From positions 62,001-126,000 of the forward strand of contig JBOFIJ010000016.1 of the NCBI GenBank assembly GCA_051650105.1: a stretch of 64,000 bases of DNA. The letters run 5' to 3'. Below are positions 26,597-34,249 of this stretch, piece by piece (positions within the stretch are counted from its first letter, which is position 1; every line of letters starts with the position of its first letter). Under the pieces are notes generated by a model. It ran no database searches. It saw only the letters and a program-made list of their open reading frames with translations, and was not told the DNA's origin. A program made the position numbers and the translations under genes. The stretch is from CAMWXW01 sp051650105. GTDB taxonomy: Bacteria > Desulfobacterota > Desulfovibrionia > Desulfovibrionales > Desulfovibrionaceae.

Positions 26597-27973
26597 CTAA
26601 AAACCTAGTATTTGAAATAGTGGGGATAAAAAGCCAAGTCCATTCAATAAGACGACAATAATTAAGACAGGAACAACATAACGCAATAAAATATACCATA
26701 TTTCCAAAAATACAGTATTATTTAATGTTCCCCCATTGGATACCTCGAAGAAAATATCTTCCTTGTTCATTTTCCATCCAATGAAAATAGCGGTAAGAAA
26801 TCCTCCTAAGGGCATTAACATATTAGAAGATATAAAATCATAAAAAGAGAAAATATTTTTACCAAAAATTGTAGTATGCGATAGCACAGGTGTAAGAGAA
26901 AGCGTTGCAAATATCCCAAAGAAAGTCATAATAGCAATAACTGCTAATACAGCTTTTTTTCTAGTAATTCCTATTCCAATAAGCCCTGCAACAGAGGCCT
27001 CTATTAAAGACATAGATGCTCCCATTGTCGCAAAAACTGCTAATAAAAAGAAAATTACTGTAAAAAATGTACCTCCTGGCATAGAAGCAAATACTGCAGG
27101 AATTGTTACAAATAAAAGGCTTGGACCATCGGTTACTTCAAAACCATATGTGAAAACAGCTGGAAAAATTGCAATACCTGCAATAAGAGAAATAATAAGG
27201 TCTGCAAACATAACTCTTGTGGCAAGCATAGGAATATTTTGATCTTTAGGAATGTAAGCTCCGTATGTCAGCATAGTTGCCATACCAAGGGATAATTTAA
27301 AGAATGCAAGCCCGACAGCATAAAGAATAACTGTGGAATTTACTTTTGAAAAATCTGGTTTGAACAAAAAGCTTAATCCCTCTGCTGCTCCTGGTAATGT
27401 TAAATTTTTAATAGCGACAATAATGAGAAGAATTGTGAGAAGTGGAAGGAGAATTTTTGTTACTCTTTCTATCCCTTTAGAAACTCCAAATAGTACCACA
27501 AACGCAATAATAGCTAAGAAAAAGAATTGACCAGCTAAAGCAATTGAGGGAGTAGTAGAGGTATGTTTAAAAATTTCGGTAGTTATTAGATGATCTGTGC
27601 TGATTAAATCTCCTCCAATTGCTTTTATTAGATATGTTATAACCCAGCCAGCTACATCACTATAAAAAGCCAGTAAAAATGTACCTGATGCTATCCCCAT
27701 CCAAGCAATACTAATCCATGCTGTATTAGGACTCAGTCTTTTGAAAATTGTAAAAACATCTCCTTGCCCTTTTCTACCAAGAGATATTTCTGCAATAATA
27801 AGTGGTAAGCCCAATATAAAACAGGCTAAGATATAAATAAAAACAAAAGCGGCTCCTCCATTTTCTCCTGTTAGTGCTGGGAACTTCCAAAGGTTCCCTA
27901 AACCAACAGCGGAACCAAGCGTGGCTGTGAGAACTCCTAATCGGGAAGTGAAGCCAGTTTCCTTTGAGGACAT
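26597..27973 (-). CDS. Sodium-dependent transporter, NSS (SNF) family, copy 1
   Basis: A 458-residue paralogue of the next gene, with GSAVGLGNLWKFPALTGENG in helix 1 and about eleven to twelve helices. Shared blocks such as FADLIISLIAGIAIFPAVF and DGPSLLFVTIP show a tandem duplication. The 55-base gap suggests one transcript. Two Na+-coupled amino acid importers side by side fit an organism that draws amino acids from its surroundings. Substrate specificity cannot be read from the sequence. Confidence 0.93.
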   Translation of the reverse strand: MSSKETGFTSRLGVLTATLGSAVGLGNLWKFPALTGENGGAAFVFIYILACFILGLPLIIAEISLGRKGQGDVFTIFKRLSPNTAWISIAWMGIASGTFLLAFYSDVAGWVITYLIKAIGGDLISTDHLITTEIFKHTSTTPSIALAGQFFFLAIIAFVVLFGVSKGIERVTKILLPLLTILLIIVAIKNLTLPGAAEGLSFLFKPDFSKVNSTVILYAVGLAFFKLSLGMATMLTYGAYIPKDQNIPMLATRVMFADLIISLIAGIAIFPAVFTYGFEVTDGPSLLFVTIPAVFASMPGGTFFTVIFFLLAVFATMGASMSLIEASVAGLIGIGITRKKAVLAVIAIMTFFGIFATLSLTPVLSHTTIFGKNIFSFYDFISSNMLMPLGGFLTAIFIGWKMNKEDIFFEVSNGGTLNNTVFLEIWYILLRYVVPVLIIVVLLNGLGFLSPLFQILGF

Positions 27974-28124
27974 AATACCTCCATAGACGTAGTATATAAA
28001 GGCTAATAGTTACAAAAAACTATATAAAAAGCAATACGTTTGCTAAAAAAAGTATTTTTTATGACTTTTATATATAAAGGTATAGTATAGAGATATAAAA
28101 ATATATAGAGAATAGAGTTTTTAC

Positions 28125-28688
28125 TTAAAGAATTTCTTTTAAATATGTTATTATATCTCTGTGATACGATGAAAATGGTGTCTTATCAGTATTTTTTAAA
28201 AGAAGACATTCTTTCATTGTGTAATCAAATGACATGAAGAAATAGTTAAGAGTGAGTAGAGAAGAAGTAAAAAGATTTTTTCCTTTATCTCTTCCTGCAT
28301 GTAAAATGGGAAAGAATTCTTTTTGATGTTGATTCTTTTTATGTTTCTCTTCTAAAATATATGCTGCCTGACCCCTATCTATATATGCTTTTAAATGAGA
28401 GGGGAGATGATAAAAATATATAGGAGAAATAAGAATAACTGCTTCTGCTTTATATAATGTTGTGAAAAATTCGTAATCTGCATCTTTATGCAAAGGGCAG
28501 ATATCTTTTGTATACTCAGAAGAGTTTCTTACATAATATTCACAGTGATTACAATGTGTGCAGAAATTGATTGGTAAGTCTCGTAAAACAAACGTGTACG
28601 TGGGCTTAGTATACTGCAAAATACTGTCATAAATTTTGTCAGAGAATCCTTTTTTATGAGGGCTTGCATTGATAAGACATAGTTGCAT
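28125..28688 (-). CDS. NAD(P)H-dependent FMN reductase / iron-sulfur flavoprotein-like protein
   Basis: A 187-residue flavodoxin-fold protein. It starts LCLINASPHKKGFSDKI, the phosphate-binding loop for FMN, and has INFCTHCNHCEYY with a further Cys in CPLHKDAD, which recalls the CxxCxxC...C cluster site of archaeal-type iron-sulfur flavoproteins; SPIYFYHLPSHLKAYIDR is the flavin-ring loop. Two bases separate its ATG from the cheV stop, so translation is probably coupled to CheV. The electron partner and role are unknown; a link with chemotaxis is only positional. Confidence 0.8.
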   Translation of the reverse strand: MQLCLINASPHKKGFSDKIYDSILQYTKPTYTFVLRDLPINFCTHCNHCEYYVRNSSEYTKDICPLHKDADYEFFTTLYKAEAVILISPIYFYHLPSHLKAYIDRGQAAYILEEKHKKNQHQKEFFPILHAGRDKGKNLFTSSLLTLNYFFMSFDYTMKECLLLKNTDKTPFSSYHRDIITYLKEIL

Positions 28689-28690
28689 AC

Positions 28691-29653
28691 TTACGTTTTT
28701 TCTAGTATTTTTATGAGCGTTTGTAAAAGCTCTTCTACATCAGGTTTATTAATTTGTTCATCTGCACCCAAAGGATTATCTGAATTGAGTAGTGGATTTT
28801 TCATAATAGATGAGTATACCACAACTGGAATCGTGTTGCAAAAATTATCTTTTTTTATTAATTTTGTTAAAGCATGACCATCCATTTCAGGCATTTCAAT
28901 ATCGGTGACAACAGCATTTATATAGTCAGAAATATGTGTTCCCATCTTTTGTGCGTCTTCTTTGCATTTTTTTAGTATAGCCCATGCTTTTTTACCACTT
29001 TGTGCTGAAAAGACAGTATAGCCTAGTTTTTCTAAAATTCCTTTTAATGTAGATAAGATCGATTTAGAATCATCAACTATAAGAATTTTCCATTTTTTCT
29101 TAGGTACATATTCTGTGTATTCCAAAATATTTGATGGTGTAATATTCACCTGGTTAGGTATAAGATTGAGTGAACTGAAAATACGTTCCATGTCCAACAT
29201 AAAAAGAATTTTATCATTTAGTTGAATGGTGGCAACTATAGTTTCATTACTAAAATTGAATAGATTTTCTGTCGGAATCTCCACATTTTCCCAATCGATA
29301 CGATGAATCCTATTCACTCCAGAAACAAGAAACGCATTTATTGCACCACTAAATTCACAAACAATAATTCTATTATCACAAAAGGGTTTTATTGTTTTGC
29401 CAAGATACGTGGCAATGTTAACAAGGGGTAATGTTCTATTTCGGAGTGTAAATGTTCCAATTGCACAGGGATGGGCTGTATCAGGAGTTAATGTAATGAC
29501 AGGAAGTCTTATAATTTCTAATACTTTAGCTACATTAATTCCATAATATCCTCTGTATTCTGTGCCATCTTCCAAAATTTCATCTATAAATATTTCAACC
29601 ACTTCTAATTCATTTGTGCCAGTCTCTAGCAAGATATTTTTTCTCTCGTCCAT
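28691..29653 (-). CDS. cheV: Chemotaxis coupling protein CheV
   Basis: A 320-residue protein: residues 1 to about 165 are a CheW-type adaptor (GTFTLRNRTLPLVNIATYLG), and about 175-318 a response-regulator receiver domain (ILIVDDSKSILSTLKGIL, VVTDIEMPEMDG with the phosphorylated Asp, and the Lys of INKPD). CheV couples chemoreceptors to CheA and allows adaptation by phosphorylation. CheA, CheW, CheY and CheR/B are not in the window. The flavoprotein gene follows after two bases. Confidence 0.95.
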   Translation of the reverse strand: MDERKNILLETGTNELEVVEIFIDEILEDGTEYRGYYGINVAKVLEIIRLPVITLTPDTAHPCAIGTFTLRNRTLPLVNIATYLGKTIKPFCDNRIIVCEFSGAINAFLVSGVNRIHRIDWENVEIPTENLFNFSNETIVATIQLNDKILFMLDMERIFSSLNLIPNQVNITPSNILEYTEYVPKKKWKILIVDDSKSILSTLKGILEKLGYTVFSAQSGKKAWAILKKCKEDAQKMGTHISDYINAVVTDIEMPEMDGHALTKLIKKDNFCNTIPVVVYSSIMKNPLLNSDNPLGADEQINKPDVEELLQTLIKILEKT

Positions 29654-29726
29654 TAATAGGCTCCCATCTTGTAATTTCTATCTCTTTATCGGAATAATTA
29701 CAATATCTCTTAGGGGAATCTCTCAC

Positions 29727-30242
29727 TTAAATGGTCTTTTGAGATATAATTGAATATCCACTTATTTCTATAAAAAGAAACAGAGTTTGAAGATCTTTTG
29801 TGAAAAGAAGTATAGTAAGAAATGTTTCTATACCTAATTTTGCATTTGGATCGTATATGTTCACTTCTTTCATTATTCTAGTATACGGTTTTTGTAAAGC
29901 AGCTGACAATTTTTCCTTTTCTTGTTTGCTAATAATATTGTTCTGAATATGAATGAGTAGATTATTAATGAGAAGAGGATCTGCGGGATTAAAATCTGCA
30001 TGTTCAGTTCGATCGACAAGTTTGAATCCAAAAAGATTGACTATATATTCTAACGGGGCAGTGTCTTCCAAAATATTAATAATATGAAGAAATCGTTCTA
30101 TTCCAAGTTTTGCATTGTTATCATAAATATTTAATTCTCTCATCAGAGTCGCATAATTTACAGAGAGCTTGCTGGCCACATCCTTCGCATTTCCTCGAGA
30201 TAGAATCATATTATACAGTAATTGTGTCACAGTATTGTTCAT
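29727..30242 (-). CDS. CII-like putative DNA-binding regulator with internal duplication
   Basis: A 171-residue protein made of two related halves. Residues about 16-78 (VASKLSVNYATLMRELNIYD, NAKLGIERFL) and about 104-166 (LSAALQKPYTRIMKEVNIYD, NAKLGIETFL) align without gaps, so it arose by tandem duplication of a helix-turn-helix-like unit. The unit resembles the phage regulatory CII (CP76) family, seen also as chromosomal genes in Desulfovibrio; this assignment is from memory of the family pattern and is moderate. It has its own promoter, abutted by a 32-bp perfect palindrome, which suggests autoregulation. cheV follows 73 bases downstream. Confidence 0.65.
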   Translation of the reverse strand: MNNTVTQLLYNMILSRGNAKDVASKLSVNYATLMRELNIYDNNAKLGIERFLHIINILEDTAPLEYIVNLFGFKLVDRTEHADFNPADPLLINNLLIHIQNNIISKQEKEKLSAALQKPYTRIMKEVNIYDPNAKLGIETFLTILLFTKDLQTLFLFIEISGYSIISQKTI

Positions 30243-30288
30243 GAGATATCCTTAATCTTAAAATATAATAAGTATTTTATATTAATTA

Positions 30289-30316
30289 AATATAGCAAGT
30301 TATATATTTTTGTCAA
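30289..30316 (-). promoter_or_regulatory. Promoter of the CII-like regulator gene
   Basis: Minus-strand TTGACA (30316-30311), 16-base spacer, TATATT (30294-30289). The leader would be about 40 bases. The -35 box touches the 32-bp palindrome. Confidence 0.55.
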
Positions 30317-30347
30317 TTAATATGTATAATATATTATACATATTAAT
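30316..30347. repeat. 32-bp perfect palindrome upstream of the CII-like gene
   Basis: ATTAATATGTATAATA followed directly by its exact reverse complement, with no loop (centre between 30331 and 30332). It abuts the -35 box of the CII-like gene promoter. A dimeric regulator site is the simplest reading; the composition is all A/T except two G-C pairs, so part of the symmetry could be chance in such DNA, but 32 bases without mismatch is long. Confidence 0.85.
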
Positions 30348-30754
30348 ACATTTTTAGTATTATTGATATGAATACTACAATTATCTTGTATATAGTAAAA
30401 ATATGTATGTATTTTATCAACATATCTAATACTAGATACTGTTTAGTTTCATTATTTAATATATTTTTGTATACATAATGATATTGTTACTAAAATATAT
30501 TGCAATAAGACTATAACGATCCTTTGGAAACATATTTGTTGGGGAATAATTATAATATTTATATTAGTTCAGAAAATATACTTAATAGTAATGATATTAC
30601 TACCTGTATTAGTATAATGCAAATAATAATACAAGAAATTTATGTAAAAATAATATTGTATATTGTAAAGAAATTTTTTGACTTCGTTATTATATATCTC
30701 TCTTCTTACTCAAAATACTGTGCTATGGTGATTTTATTTTATTATGATATATAG
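30348..30754. other. Noncoding, extremely AT-rich gap
   Basis: No supportable gene. Small inverted repeats such as AGTATT...AATACT (about 30356-30376) are present. A 76-codon plus-strand frame at 30524-30754 lacks a ribosome binding site and has a composition expected of random AT-rich DNA. Confidence 0.5.
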
Positions 30755-31612
30755 TTATCTATTTTTTGCGATGCAATAGCGATCATGATTAGCATAATCT
30801 TTATAAAAGATGTACTCTTTCCATGGGTAATGTTTAATGTGTTGTTGAAGAATCTCTTTTTGAGTATATCCAAATTCCATAGAAAATAGACCTTCTCTTT
30901 TAAGTAAGGGGTAGGAGAGACGAATAAGTTTTGTAACATATGCTAAGCCATTCATATTTGCACATAATGCTGTATACGGCTCGTGCTGAACTTCTTCTGA
31001 GAGAGTAGCATATTCTGTGTGCGAAATATATGGTGGATTAGTGATAATAAGATCAAAAGAAGCTATTTGAAAAGGTAATGCCAAGCAATCCGCTTGCAGA
31101 GTGAAATAATATGTTATTCCCAAAGCCTGTGCATTTTTTTGTGCCATTTGTAAACAAGGTAAAGAAATATCAAGCATATAAGGTATACATTGTCTCTCTT
31201 TTGCAAGGGTTAATGCAATACATCCAGAACCTGTTCCTATATCTAATAAGGTATATACCTTATTTTTCGATAAAGAAGAGAGAATTTTTTCTATCATTTC
31301 TTCTGTTTCTGGTCTTGGTATAAGCGTTTTGTCAGAGACAAAGAAATCTCTGCTGTAGAATTCTTTTTTACCTATAATATAGGCAATTGGTTCTTTTTTA
31401 AGCCTTCTTTTGAAAAGAGATATAAAATAAGAAAGCTCTTCCTCCGAAAGTACATAGTCTCCATTAACAAGTAGTTCATATTTATGTTTGTAAGAGAGAG
31501 TATGCATAAGAAGAACTTCAACTGATAGCGTTGGGGAATCTACCATTGCCTGTTTAAGTTTTGTAGCATATTGAAAGATGAGATCTCGGAGTGAAGGAAT
31601 AGCGTTATACAT
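30755..31612 (-). CDS. prmC: Peptide chain release factor N5-glutamine methyltransferase
   Basis: A 285-residue SAM-dependent methylase that modifies the Gln of the GGQ motif in RF1 and RF2. Seen are the N-terminal helical domain, PRPETEEMIEKIL, the SAM loop LLDIGTGSGCIAL and the catalytic NPPYI. ATG 31612 overlaps the prfA end by eight bases and gives the usual N-terminus; an upstream in-frame ATG at 31684 lies deep in prfA and is rejected. The prfA-prmC pairing is standard and functionally logical. Confidence 0.95.
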   Translation of the reverse strand: MYNAIPSLRDLIFQYATKLKQAMVDSPTLSVEVLLMHTLSYKHKYELLVNGDYVLSEEELSYFISLFKRRLKKEPIAYIIGKKEFYSRDFFVSDKTLIPRPETEEMIEKILSSLSKNKVYTLLDIGTGSGCIALTLAKERQCIPYMLDISLPCLQMAQKNAQALGITYYFTLQADCLALPFQIASFDLIITNPPYISHTEYATLSEEVQHEPYTALCANMNGLAYVTKLIRLSYPLLKREGLFSMEFGYTQKEILQQHIKHYPWKEYIFYKDYANHDRYCIAKNR

Positions 31613-32675
31613 TAGACTGAAGTCGTAGTGCTTGTGCCTGGGCATCTGCAATGAGTGCAGAGAGCAATTCCTCAAGATCTCCATCCATGAGGAGGTCTAA
31701 TTTATATAAAGTAAGATTTATTCTGTGATCAGTAACTCGACTTTGAGGAAAATTATACGTTCTAATACGTTCCGATCTATCACCAGAGCCAACCTGTTGC
31801 TTCCTATTTTCTGCCATTTCTTGATGGTATTTATCCTGTTCTGATTGAAGAAGCCTTGATAGGAGAACCTTCATAGCTTTAGCTCTGTTTTTATGTTGCG
31901 ATTTTTCATCTTGGCACGTAACAACGATCCCTGTTGGAATATGTGTCAGACGTACTGCTGAATCTGTCGTATTAACACTTTGTCCACCTGGACCAGAAGA
32001 GCGAAAAACATCTAAACGAATATCCTCAGGCTTTATAGAAATATCCACTTCATCTGCTTCAGGCATAATGGCAACAGTGACTGCAGAAGTGTGTATTCTT
32101 CCCTGTGATTCTGTTGTTGGAACTCTTTGAACTCTATGCGTGCCAGCTTCAAACTTCAATTTACTATAGACGTGATCCCCAGCGATAAGAGCAATAATCT
32201 CCTTATAACCACCATTAGAACTATCGCTTACACTAAGAACGTCTATTGACCAATTATGTCTTTCAGCATAACGAGAATACATACGAAACAAATCTGCTAC
32301 AAAAAGTGCTGCTTCTTCACCACCAGTACCAGCACGTATTTCAAGAATAGTATTCTTTTCATCAAAAGGGTCTTTTGGAAGTAAAAGAAGTTGAAGATAT
32401 GTAAACAAACGTTCTTGTTCTGTTTCTAAAAATTTTATTTCTTCTTGAGCAATAAGACGTAATTCAGAGTCTGCGTCTACCAATAAAAGAGAATTCTCTT
32501 TTATAATGGAGTCATTTTTCTTATATTCTCTGTAGGTAAGAACAATATCGTGTAAATCTGAACGCACCTTTGCCAATTTCTTGTACTGCTCTTGATCCGA
32601 AAATATTTCTGGATCACTCATATCTTTTTCAATTTCTATAAATCGTTGTTCCAAACTATCCAATTTTTTTAGCAT
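31605..32675 (-). CDS. prfA: Peptide chain release factor 1
   Basis: A 356-residue RF1 that reads UAA and UAG. The peptidyl-tRNA hydrolysis motif GGQ is in SGPGGQSVNTTDSAVRL (near residue 230); EIRAGTGGEEAALF and GTHRVQRVPTTESQGRIHTS are family blocks, and GSGDRSERIRTYNFPQ follows. Length is typical. It lies 19 bases after rpmE and overlaps prmC. Confidence 0.98.
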   Translation of the reverse strand: MLKKLDSLEQRFIEIEKDMSDPEIFSDQEQYKKLAKVRSDLHDIVLTYREYKKNDSIIKENSLLLVDADSELRLIAQEEIKFLETEQERLFTYLQLLLLPKDPFDEKNTILEIRAGTGGEEAALFVADLFRMYSRYAERHNWSIDVLSVSDSSNGGYKEIIALIAGDHVYSKLKFEAGTHRVQRVPTTESQGRIHTSAVTVAIMPEADEVDISIKPEDIRLDVFRSSGPGGQSVNTTDSAVRLTHIPTGIVVTCQDEKSQHKNRAKAMKVLLSRLLQSEQDKYHQEMAENRKQQVGSGDRSERIRTYNFPQSRVTDHRINLTLYKLDLLMDGDLEELLSALIADAQAQALRLQSNV

Positions 32676-32694
32676 ACAAAAACCTTACGAATTC

Positions 32695-32919
32695 TCATTT
32701 TGAGATCCCAGGTCTTTCAAATTTTTCATATTTCTTACGGAAACGTTCTATTCTTCCCTCAGAGTCAATAAATCTCTGCTTTCCTGTAAAAAATGGATGG
32801 CAGTTTGAACATATTTCAACAAGAACATGCTCTCCTTTTGTGGATAACAATGTAGATTTGAACCCACAAGCACATTCTACTGTTGCACTATATGTGGTTG
32901 GATGTAGACTTTTTTTCAT
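32695..32919 (-). CDS. rpmE: 50S ribosomal protein L31, zinc-binding form
   Basis: A 74-residue L31 with the four zinc Cys: ECACGF (two, residues about 16 and 18) and CSNC (about 37 and 40), then HPFFTGKQRFID. The zinc form implies that a zinc-free paralogue may exist elsewhere for metal limitation. ATG 32919 has AAGGAA 7 bases before it; the longer frame upstream lacks a site. First gene of rpmE-prfA-prmC. Confidence 0.97.
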   Translation of the reverse strand: MKKSLHPTTYSATVECACGFKSTLLSTKGEHVLVEICSNCHPFFTGKQRFIDSEGRIERFRKKYEKFERPGISK

Positions 32920-32991
32920 ATGGCGATTCCTTCTGTCTATTATTTTTCTGGAACAATAGTTACTGCGTGTATGCAAAAGCGCTGACCACTG

Positions 32992-33020
32992 AAGGTATCA
33001 AATTGGATCTTTCTTGTCAA
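32992..33020 (-). promoter_or_regulatory. Promoter of rpmE-prfA-prmC
   Basis: Minus-strand TTGACA (33020-33015), 17-base spacer, TACCTT (32997-32992), with a leader of about 66 bases. The -10 is weak, the -35 perfect. Confidence 0.5.
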
Positions 33021-33053
33021 GAGAAATAGTTGATGATTTTTTCTTGTTTTTAT

Positions 33054-33088
33054 ACAATAAAAAATACCTTGAGGGCATTTTTTATTGT
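33054..33088 (-). terminator. Terminator of the flagellin gene
   Basis: ACAATAAAAAATACC and GGCATTTTTTATTGT form a 15-bp stem with one mismatch and a 5-base loop, 23 bases after the flagellin stop. A and T tracts on both arms let it work in either direction. Confidence 0.75.
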
Positions 33089-33111
33089 GGAAGATAATTT
33101 GTAATTATTAT

Positions 33112-33987
33112 TTATACAGATTGTATCATTTGAAGAATTCTGGATGGATTTTGCAGAGCAATACTGTATGTATAACTTGCTGCTTGTACTTTTGCCATAT
33201 TATTTGTATAATTTTCCATCTCTAGAGCAACATCTGCATCCCCTATATTTGAGATAGTATTTCTACTTTCTGTATTCATCGATTCTCTATTTTTTATATT
33301 AAATGATATTGCATTTTGTGTTGCACCCATATTTGCTCTTTGGTCTCTTACATTCGCTAAAGCTGCATTGGCATTTGATAAGCTTTGTAATGAACTAGCT
33401 TGTGTTGTAAGATCCATAAGTTTTCCTGCTGAAGCTTCTGGAAAACCAGCAAAAAGTTCTTCGCTTCGTGCACTTTCTATTGTCAAAATCAGTTGATCGT
33501 GTCCTGCATTAGTGGTTCCTAATTGTAGTGTAAGAGAATTTGTTGCGGTTGTTCCAGAAAAATCTCCCATCAAAGGTTTTTTACCATTAAATTCTGTAGA
33601 AAGAGCAATATTATCTATTACCTGTAGTAAAGATTGTGCTTCAGTATCAAATACTTCTCTTTGTTCTGGTGTCCATACACCGTTCGCAGAATCTTCTGAT
33701 AACACCGCTATTTTTGTTAAAATAGTTTCCATACTGGCTAACGCTGAATCTGTTGTATCTAAAAGAGTTGTTCCATTTTTTCCATTTACAACTCCTTGCT
33801 CACCTACTAAAACGTCTGTGCCGAGCTTTGAAAGAAGGTTAAATGCTGCGGGACCATCGCTTGTTTTGTTATATTTTTTTCCTGTAGATAATTTTTCTAT
33901 TGCTGTTTGAAGGTTCTGTTCGTGTGAAAAAAGGGCTGATCTTGTTGTGAATGCTTGTTTATTGAAATTTAAGCTAAAAGTTGCCAT
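33112..33987 (-). CDS. fliC: Flagellin (filament protein)
   Basis: A 291-residue flagellin with only the D0/D1 parts and a short centre. The N-terminal half has IEKLSTGKKYNKTSDGPAAF, a divergent form of the RLSSG...DDAAG motif, then STEFNGKKPL; the C-terminal half ends SRNTISNIGDADVALEMENY and NPSRILQMIQSV. The D1 loop that matches the TLR5-binding LQRIRELAVQ reads LTKIAVLSED. ATG 33987 has GAGGG 8 bases upstream. It stands alone, with a sigma-54-like element upstream and a terminator downstream. The export chaperone FliS is not adjacent. Confidence 0.92.
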   Translation of the reverse strand: MATFSLNFNKQAFTTRSALFSHEQNLQTAIEKLSTGKKYNKTSDGPAAFNLLSKLGTDVLVGEQGVVNGKNGTTLLDTTDSALASMETILTKIAVLSEDSANGVWTPEQREVFDTEAQSLLQVIDNIALSTEFNGKKPLMGDFSGTTATNSLTLQLGTTNAGHDQLILTIESARSEELFAGFPEASAGKLMDLTTQASSLQSLSNANAALANVRDQRANMGATQNAISFNIKNRESMNTESRNTISNIGDADVALEMENYTNNMAKVQAASYTYSIALQNPSRILQMIQSV

Positions 33988-34020
33988 ATAATGTACCCTC
34001 ATAGTAATATAATTTAGGTG

Positions 34021-34037
34021 TAACATCTAGTATACCA
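34021..34037 (-). promoter_or_regulatory. Candidate sigma-54-like promoter of flagellin
   Basis: Minus-strand TGGTATACTAGATGTTA: GG (34036-34035), ten bases, GT (34024-34023). It matches GG-W-ATA-N4-ATG-Y shared with the flgI and flgB elements, though the -12 GC is GT. A sigma-28 promoter would be expected for flagellin in many bacteria, and no good TAAA-N15-GCCGATAA match was found. Confidence 0.4.
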
Positions 34038-34197
34038 ACACTTTGTTACTTCCTGTTATACATTTCGGTAAAAGTCTAATTATACTATAGAGTTATATGA
34101 TAATTTTTATATATTTATACTCTTTTTTGTTCTCTTGCAATATAAGTATCTTTTACTCTTATCTCTTTGAAATAACAAGATTATTGTAATTGTACAA

Positions 34198-34231
34198 AAA
34201 AAGGTAGACTCAATAAAGAATCTACCTTTTT
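34198..34231 (-). terminator. Rho-independent terminator after the PFOR gene
   Basis: AAAAAGGTAGA and TCTACCTTTTT form an 11-bp stem around a 12-base loop, with flanking A/T tracts that allow function for the minus-strand gene. Confidence 0.8.
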
Positions 34232-34249
34232 AATAAAACGTTTTATTAA
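34230..34249. repeat. 20-bp perfect palindrome directly after the PFOR stop codon
   Basis: TTAATAAAAC followed by GTTTTATTAA, immediately downstream of the stop of the minus-strand gene and next to the terminator hairpin. Two hairpins in a row may stabilise the message 3' end. Confidence 0.75.

Noticed and set aside
30524..30754. 76-codon plus-strand open frame rich in Ile, Tyr and Asn
   Set aside because: No ribosome binding site, no motif, and the composition is what random AT-rich DNA gives.
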